NCBI GenBank assembly: GCA_003550325.1
Contig: QKWP01000008.1
Span: forward strand, 111,198 to 175,197
Direction: 5' to 3'
DNA from: Gigaspora rosea
Lineage: Eukaryota > Glomeromycota > Glomeromycetes > Diversisporales > Gigasporaceae
Length of the DNA: 64,000 nucleotides
The notes below the pieces were generated by a model, which was given only the letters and a program-made list of their open reading frames with translations, made no database searches and was not told the origin of the DNA. Shown in pieces: positions 58,696 through 64,000 of this stretch (position 1 is its first letter; every line of letters starts with the position of its first letter). The position numbers and the translations under genes are program-made.

Positions 58696-59906
58696 GATTT
58701 AGATGATTTAAGTGTCTGGGTCGGTAGGCGTGATAGAGCATCAACATTAGAGTGGATTCTTCCAGGTTTGTGAAAGATTTCAAAGTTATAAGGTTGGAGT
58801 TTAAGAATCCATCTTCCAATTCTTCCTTTAGGTTCAGAAGTACGTAGCCATTTCAATGCTGAATGGTCTGTAACTAAGATGAACTTGGTAGCGCCTAGGT
58901 ATTTATGAAAGTGTTCGATTGCCCATACTACAGCAGCACATTCTAGTTCGGTTGCGCCGTAGTTTACTTCTTCTTTTCGTAGACTTTTGCTTGCATAGGC
59001 AATGGGGTGTTCCTTATGATTTTGGTCCAATTGACTGAGAGTAGCACCAAATCCATAGTAAGAAGCATCGGTGGCCAAGATAAAGGTCTTTCTGAAATTA
59101 GGGTAGGCTAATATAGGGGCAGCAGTAAGTCGGTCTTTTAGTTCATTAAAAGCTTCCTGTTGAATATGGGTCCATCGATATGGTTCGTCTTTTTGTAACA
59201 ATCGATTTAAGGGTTTAGCAATAGCAGAGAAATTTTGGATAAATTGTCTATAGTATCCAGCTAATCCCAAGAATGAGCGAAGTTGGGTTATATTCTGCGG
59301 TGGTTGGATCTTTTGTACGGCTTCAATTTTGGTAGGGTCAGGGGCTATTCCACTAGGTGCAATTATATGGCCTAAGAAGGGTAATCTTTGCATCCAAAAG
59401 TTACATTTCTCGATATTAAGTCGCAAACCAGCTTGTTTGATTCTGTGAAACACTTCATTCAAGTGCTTCAGGTGGTCATCGAATGTTCGAGAGTATACTA
59501 TAGTATCATCCAAGTATACTACTACAAATTTCCAAGCAATCCCTTCATAAACTCGGTCCATTAGTCTTTGGAACGTAGCAGGGGCATTACAAAGTCCAAA
59601 AGGCATCACATTGAACTCGTACGTTCCATAGCGAGTTACAAAAGCAGTCTTTTCTTTATCACGAGGGTGCATAGCTACTTGCCAATATCCACTTGCAAGG
59701 TCCAAAGTAGAAAACCAATGCGATCCAGCAAGAGTATTTAACATTTCATCAATACGAGGTAGAGGGTATGCATCCTTTTTAGTAACATTGTTAAGTTTTC
59801 GGTAGTCTACACAGAAGCGTAGTTTGCCATTTTTCTTCTTGACTAGAACAACAGGGGAAGTCCAGGGACTATTCGAAGGTTGGATAATTTTATGTTCATC
59901 ATTCAT
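58692..59906 (-). CDS. Ty3/Gypsy reverse transcriptase-RNase H
   Basis: 404 aa, intact. RT motifs in order: SPWTSPVVLVKKKNGKLRFC, VDYRKLNNVT, STLDLASGYWQV, MPFGLCNAPATFQRLMD and the catalytic VVYLDDTIVYS (about 130-140), then FLGHIIAPSGI. RNase H follows with ILATDASYYGFGA, ELECAAVVWA and LVTDHSALKWL (about 275-370). The C-terminus is NVDALSRLP. It copies element RNA into cDNA. The N-terminus starts MNDEHKIIQPS at an ATGA overlapping the stop of the upstream ORF (59906-59903). All catalytic residues are present. Confidence 0.92.
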   Translation of the reverse strand: MNDEHKIIQPSNSPWTSPVVLVKKKNGKLRFCVDYRKLNNVTKKDAYPLPRIDEMLNTLAGSHWFSTLDLASGYWQVAMHPRDKEKTAFVTRYGTYEFNVMPFGLCNAPATFQRLMDRVYEGIAWKFVVVYLDDTIVYSRTFDDHLKHLNEVFHRIKQAGLRLNIEKCNFWMQRLPFLGHIIAPSGIAPDPTKIEAVQKIQPPQNITQLRSFLGLAGYYRQFIQNFSAIAKPLNRLLQKDEPYRWTHIQQEAFNELKDRLTAAPILAYPNFRKTFILATDASYYGFGATLSQLDQNHKEHPIAYASKSLRKEEVNYGATELECAAVVWAIEHFHKYLGATKFILVTDHSALKWLRTSEPKGRIGRWILKLQPYNFEIFHKPGRIHSNVDALSRLPTQTLKSSKS

Positions 59907-60262
59907 TGGATTTCCTCTTTAATAAATGTCTGTTCACTTGGAGGTATAGAATAGGGTCTAGAGCGAATGGGTGGTACATCTTCTATAAAAATACGATGAG
60001 AAACTAAGTCAGTCCTTCCTAATTCATTAATGTCTGTTGCGAAAATGTCTGCAAATTTCTCAAGTAAGTGTCTAAATTTAAGTCCTTGATCTGCAGCAAG
60101 AGGACCTGTGTTTAATGAAGTAGTTGGGGTCAACGTATATTCCTCGTAGGGGATAAGGGTGTCTATACTATATACAGGAGTAGGTACTAAATTTATAGGG
60201 TGTTCAGGGGGTTTAAGAGGTCTGTTAATACAGTTGTCTGAGTCAACATAGTTTGCCATCAT
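59903..60262 (-). CDS. Gypsy pol segment just upstream of RT
   Basis: 119 aa. It contains FRHLLEKFADIFATDINELG, then TDLVSHRIFIEDVPPIRSRP and YSIPPSEQTFIKEEIQ, the conserved linker that precedes RT in Gypsy Pol. The stop overlaps the RT start as ATGA. Upstream it is in the same frame as 60332-60781 but separated by two TAG codons. The fragment is probably part of the polyprotein rather than an independent protein. Confidence 0.7.
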   Translation of the reverse strand: MMANYVDSDNCINRPLKPPEHPINLVPTPVYSIDTLIPYEEYTLTPTTSLNTGPLAADQGLKFRHLLEKFADIFATDINELGRTDLVSHRIFIEDVPPIRSRPYSIPPSEQTFIKEEIQ

Positions 60263-60331
60263 GCCTAGGATTATCTAAAAATTTGTATTTGCGAACAGAG
60301 TAGCAAGGGTTTTAGTTCTCTGTTGTAGGTA

Positions 60332-60781
60332 CTAGGTGTCTTGGTGAATAAGGCGAAGCAATTGTTGATTAAAGTTTTCAAGTTTTTGGACTTGTTGTTG
60401 AAGTTTTTCAATGGTCTGGTTCTGTTGGACAACTTGTTGTTGTAATATTTCAAAAACTTCGATAGTGACAATAGTTTGGTCATTTTGAGTAGGTTCTAGT
60501 AGAATAGTGTCTGGTTCTGGTTCGAATATTGGTGGTGGTGGAGGTACACATTCTGTACAGTATCCATCATGTTCATCAAGTTCTTCCTGGTGCCTAACAT
60601 GAAGACATTCCTTGCAGAGGTCAATAGGGGTGTCTGAGAAGTTTCTTCTAATATTAGCGAGAGCAGTTTCTTTACAGAATTCAGAATGGCTAGTGTCGAA
60701 GGAAATTTCAAGGGTCTGTTGTAATTGTAATTCTTCATTCTCTTCTAATATACTATGTCCAGCACGAAGTACTAATTGCAT
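60332..60781 (-). CDS. Coiled-coil and zinc-motif segment of the Gypsy pol region
   Basis: 149 aa. It contains C-x2-C...C-x2-C (LCKECLHVRHQEELDEHDGY, then CTEC), a Pro run, then a Gln-rich leucine-heptad segment (EILQQQVVQQNQTIEKLQQQ, then VQKLENFNQQLLRL) that should form a coiled coil. The reading frame extends upstream through a TAG to about 60950 (TRIFRLAKIFLQELDQSLTK). It lies between protease and RT, where Gypsy elements usually have only a short linker. I do not recognise the family. Confidence 0.5.
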   Translation of the reverse strand: MQLVLRAGHSILEENEELQLQQTLEISFDTSHSEFCKETALANIRRNFSDTPIDLCKECLHVRHQEELDEHDGYCTECVPPPPPIFEPEPDTILLEPTQNDQTIVTIEVFEILQQQVVQQNQTIEKLQQQVQKLENFNQQLLRLIHQDT

Positions 60782-60957
60782 TTCTTCCTAACTCCAAGTT
60801 TGGTTAATACGATCAGTCATTAAAGGTTCTAAGGCTTTAGTCAGGCTTTGGTCCAATTCTTGTAAGAAAATCTTTGCAAGTCGGAAGATACGGGTCTGGT
60901 TCATTTCATACTGAGATCCAGCACTTCTGTGGACTCGGTATAATGTCTGATTCTAGT

Positions 60958-61302
60958 CTACAAATTATAATTTGCATTGTAAAGAACATCCTGTCCTGCT
61001 TTATAAGCATAGAGGTGTTCAAGGTCACAAAACCAAAGGACTTGTTCTAGGCTTTCTAGATTATTCATCTTAGAGGTAGGTCTAGTTTCTCCACAGATTT
61101 TACATTGAACAAGGGTTCCACGTCCTTCTCTGTGACTATAATAATATATACGTTGAGGATCATCAAGAAGGAGTTCATAATAATAGTTAGAGACACATCC
61201 TCGGCAAACAAACTGATTGTTAAGAACTTGTAGGTCTTCTGGTCTATTTGGTTTCTTGCAGTGACAGCAGTGGTGAGTACGGCTTGTACTAAAGTTATAC
61301 AT
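60958..61302 (-). CDS. Cysteine-rich (zinc-ribbon-like) segment of the Gypsy pol region
   Basis: 114 aa with paired cysteines: HHCCHCKKPNRPEDL...VCRGC (about residues 11-36) and CKICGETRPTSKM...FCDLEH (about 67-95). Two treble-clef or ribbon-like zinc sites are likely. It follows the zinc-knuckle array at -1 frame. As assembled it could start at the ATG at 61302, but it reads better as a continuation of the upstream knuckles. Confidence 0.5.
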   Translation of the reverse strand: MYNFSTSRTHHCCHCKKPNRPEDLQVLNNQFVCRGCVSNYYYELLLDDPQRIYYYSHREGRGTLVQCKICGETRPTSKMNNLESLEQVLWFCDLEHLYAYKAGQDVLYNANYNL

Positions 61303-61595
61303 TTGATGGGCTTCAATATCATCTGGATTATATCCGCATTGGCAAATTCAGTTCTGTTCTTTAAGGGCTCCAAAAGAACAGTCAACGCAATATGTCCAGT
61401 TGCTCTACAGGTATGACAAATATTTTCAGAGCAGTTTCGGTACAAATGGTCATTACTATTGCAGGTACGGCAAGAGGTCCGCTTTGGTACTTGTTGTGGG
61501 CAGTGGACAGCAATATGTCCATCCTGTCGACAGCAGTTACAATGGTTGGTAGGGCAGTTGGCAAAGAGATGTTCAGGTGAACACAATTGCCACAT
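61065..61595 (-). CDS. Zinc-knuckle array of the Gypsy element, frame-shifted from protease
   Basis: Residues 1-75 hold consecutive CCHC or CCHC-like knuckles: LCSPEHLFANC, CNCCRQDGHIAVHC, CRTCNSNDHLYRNC and CHTCRATGHIA. Such knuckles bind nucleic acid and normally sit at the end of gag, not after the protease. The upstream protease ORF supplies the first Cys pair (RVCGNC) in another frame, so a -1 shift near 61590 is needed to read the array as one. The part beyond about residue 80 is the wrong frame of the next segment. Confidence 0.55.
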   Translation of the reverse strand: MWQLCSPEHLFANCPTNHCNCCRQDGHIAVHCPQQVPKRTSCRTCNSNDHLYRNCSENICHTCRATGHIALTVLLEPLKNRTEFANADIIQMILKPIKCITLVQAVLTTAVTARNQIDQKTYKFLTISLFAEDVSLTIIMNSFLMILNVYIIIVTEKDVEPLFNVKSVEKLDLPLR

Positions 61596-62570
61596 ACACG
61601 AGAGTTAGGAGGGGCATGCTTTCTATGTCTAGGCTGGTAGATAATCCATGGGTTGGTATCATCATCAGAGGTAGAGGTAATGTCTGGTTCATGGGTGGTG
61701 ATAAAAGCATAAGCTTCTTGAGAGACTAAGTATTCCTGTTCATAAGCGTCTAATTCAGCAGGGTCAGTAACAGTAGGTTGTGGGGGTAATGGTTGGTTGC
61801 TTTCATAGGAAGTAGGGACGGTATGTTTCTTGCTTTTCCACTTAAAAGAGTAGCATCCATTTTTCCAATTGTAACTGGCTTCAACTTTCTTTGACCAGTC
61901 ATTTCCAAGCAATAATGAGTAAGAGGTGGCAGGGACTACTTCAACGGTAATAGGAATAATAGCACCATCTATTTCTATAGGTAAGTCTCGAATAATTCCC
62001 AAAGGACGAGAAGGGGTTCCAGTAGCAGGTATGATAAGGCTAAGAGAGGCTTGTTCTATTTTTAATCCTAGATCTTGGACTAATTGGTGTGCGATCATGC
62101 TGATAGAGGCTCCACTGTCAATAATAGCTTCTTGTGGTTTTTGATTGATTTTAACATTACATTTGACAGGTGTAGTATAAGCAGATGTCTGGATCAAGTT
62201 AGCAGTTTTAGCTTCTTCGTACAAGTAAGAAGATAGTGCAGTACGAACAGAAGGGTTGTCTAGAAACGTTTCCCATTTTTGTGGACTAAGAGGTGGGTTG
62301 GTAGTGGTAGTAGTAGAAGGAGTTCCATCAAGATAGTTAACATTTCTGTAGTAGGGTAAGGGGGTTCGGTTGCTAGGTCTCCAAGAAGAAGATCGGTCTC
62401 GACTTCTAGAGCGGTAGTCATCTCGATCATTACGATTATTTCTATTTCTAGAACGGCTTTGGTCTCTATTATAATAATCTTGGTCTCTATTATCTCGACT
62501 TCTAGATCTGTTTCTATAAGAGTCATGTCGATAGTTGTTATTATTGGACTGTCTGTTTCTTCCTCGTCAT
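61590..62570 (-). CDS. Gypsy aspartic protease with Arg/Ser-rich leader
   Basis: The frame is open from about 62565. A basic, RSRSRD-type region comes first, then VKCNVKINQKPQEAIIDSGA followed by SISMIA, which carries the retropepsin catalytic D-S-G motif, then the flap-like region and LLLGNDW. The ATG-initiated part is not obvious (TTG at 62224). The frame is -1 relative to gag, and the gag knuckle lies just upstream, the usual place for gag-pol frameshifting; AAA AAG occurs near 62585. The protease cleaves the polyprotein during particle maturation. After RVCGNC the frame runs out of register with the knuckle array. Confidence 0.7.
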
Positions 62571-64000
62571 TACTTTGATTCTTCTTTTTAAGACGACAAT
62601 GTGCAATAAAGTGTCTGGTTCGACCACAATAATAGCAGGTAGGAGGTTGTTTAATTGGATTGGCTTGTTTAGGGGAATCAGCATAGTTTACAGAGAGGTT
62701 AGCAGGTGGTTGCTTCTGAGCAAGGTTAATACTAAGTTGAGCGATTTGTTCAGTTAGTTGTTTAATGGCTTGGTCTGTATCTGTATTAGGAGAAGCTATA
62801 AGTTTTCCAGTTTCCCATTTACGAGCAGTTTTCATAGCAGCATCAAGATCAGCAGGTTCGGAGGCTTGTACATTTATAGCAAACTCAGGATGAAGGCCTT
62901 GGATAAAGAGTTGGATTACAAAGTCATCAGGGAAGTCATCGTTAGGGTCAACATGTCACTTCAGTTTTCTGAACCAGTTAATATAGTCATCAACTGAGTT
63001 GGCACCTTGTTTGACATCAAGAAGTTGCTTTTGCCACATAACTTTTTGTTTTGGGGTAACAAATCGGTCTAGGAACAGATGTTTAAAACTAGTATCTTGA
63101 TTATCCTTATCACTAAAAGCAGTGGGCTTAGTGGTAAGCGAGGAAAACCAATCTAAGGCAATTCCTTTCAAGTAGACAGGGACAAGTTCTAATTTCCGGG
63201 CAGCATTCCATCAGTTAGCAATAGCAGCACACTTGAATTCTGAATACCATTCGAGTGGGTCTTGGGTTCCATCTCCATTAAAGAAATTAACAGGAAGAAG
63301 ATTCCTTTCAACTCCTCCATGTACAAATGCAGCAGCTAAGGTATTAATAGCAGTAGCAGCATCAGCGATCGCTCGTTCAGCCATAATAGGAGGTGGGTTG
63401 TCTACAGGTGAAGTTAGGGAAGGTTCTTGGTCTTCTTCACTAGTTTCTTCAGTAGTATTTGGTAAAGTCTATCTAAATTAAAAGTAGAGGTAGTTTCAAA
63501 GAAATTTTCAAGGTCTATATCTTGTTGATTAGGTGCTAAAACTATGGGACTTGCAGGTAGGCTAGTATGTTGGAATGAAGGGGTGTGAGATCTAATATCA
63601 CTATTATGTTCACTAAAAGGGAGTAGGTTAAAACCAAGAGGAGTAGAGGTGCGATCCTCAGGGGTAGTAAGAAGAGGTACAGTGTTAAAAGTAGGGCTAG
63701 ATCCTTTGATAATAGAATATCCTAAGTTTGGATATCGAGGGTTATAGTTTTCAGTATCGGTGTCTAAGTATGGGTCAAAAGTAGTATAGTCCGCAAAATC
63801 AAGAGGAGGTAAAGTTGTTCGATGGGTAAAGTGTTGAAGAATAGCAAGAGCAATTTCTCTTGGGTTGTCAAGTTCTATTTGATATCGGCAGCTAAAAATA
63901 ATATCTCGAATACAAGCACGAATAGTAGCAGAGTCTCTAGTAGCAGTCAGGCGAATAAAGTTTCCAGTAGTTTGAGAGGTATAGGAATCAGCAGAGTAGG
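62260..64000 (-). pseudogene. Gypsy gag, partial at the window edge and interrupted by stops
   Basis: Minus-strand reading from the edge: an unrecognised N-terminal region rich in Thr, Ser and Pro (open to about 63470), a frame change, then MAERAIADAATAINTLAAAF (63384), then NFFNGDGTQDPLEWYSEF and the retrotransposon gag core (VYLKGIALDWFSSL; RFVTPKQKVMWQKQLLDVKQ), ending with one knuckle CYYCGRTRHFIAHC near 62635. Two in-frame TGA codons (about 63211 in AIAN-stop-WNAA, and 62956-62958 in RKLK-stop-HVDP) stand where Arg would fit, so each could be CGA to TGA. Gag forms the particle and binds RNA; this copy could not make a full one. The continuation past 64000 and the 5' LTR are not seen. Confidence 0.7.

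Overview
The window looks like a gene-poor, transposon-dense stretch of a fungal nuclear genome, most probably an arbuscular mycorrhizal fungus (Glomeromycotina, Rhizophagus-like). That assignment is inference. It rests on very AT-rich DNA, short GT-AG introns of about 70-300 nt, relics of families that are expanded in that group (F-box/LRR, TLDc, kinase-type genes) and heavy decay of mobile elements. One assembly gap of 246 N lies at 49112-49357.

The most unusual content is two arrays of about 95-bp units, one on the minus strand (about 600-5968) and one on the plus strand (42936-45243). Each unit reads as a complete spliceosomal intron: donor GTRAGTATAAG, branch-like CTAAT, acceptor TAG. 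Neighbouring introns are separated by almost always exactly 3 nt (once 9 nt). These triplets vary freely, are roughly 53% GC by hand count inside DNA of about 20% GC, and contain no stop codon when read on the intron-sense strand. Both arrays start from a homologous leader exon ending WAY followed by basic residues; on the left it sits behind a signal-like hydrophobic segment. This resembles a micro-exon gene taken to the limit of one codon per exon.

Layout: a SAP-domain gag-like ORF (10-330); the left array; LRR relics (8.7-11.6 kb, minus strand); a 1.7-kb repeat element (11.7-13.4 kb); a Copia-like LTR with PBS (14.6-15.1 kb); nested pogo-, Mutator- and hAT-type MITEs (13.5-20 kb); a decayed DIRS-like element with SAP and zinc-knuckle gag (20.5-23.65 kb, minus strand); more MITEs and foldbacks (23.7-29.4 kb); the one large host gene, a 16-exon HSP90-type ATPase/DUF3684-like protein with a HELAH motif and a C-terminal TLDc domain (29965-36522, one frameshift); a solo LTR, an F-box pseudogene and a long SINE (37.9-40.5 kb); LRR relics leading into the right array (41.7-45.2 kb); DNA transposon remnants including a second, inverted copy of the 1.7-kb element split by a 3-kb hAT-like element and by a second SINE (45.3-54.2 kb); a 39-bp minisatellite; a TLDc/kinase relic; and the 3' part of a Ty3/Gypsy element on the minus strand (55837 to the right edge).

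The Gypsy element carries gag, protease, an unusual cysteine-rich region, RT-RNase H, integrase and an extra ORF before its 3' LTR. RT and integrase are intact, while gag carries nonsense changes. Apart from the ATPase gene and possibly the arrays, nearly everything is mobile-element sequence or gene debris.
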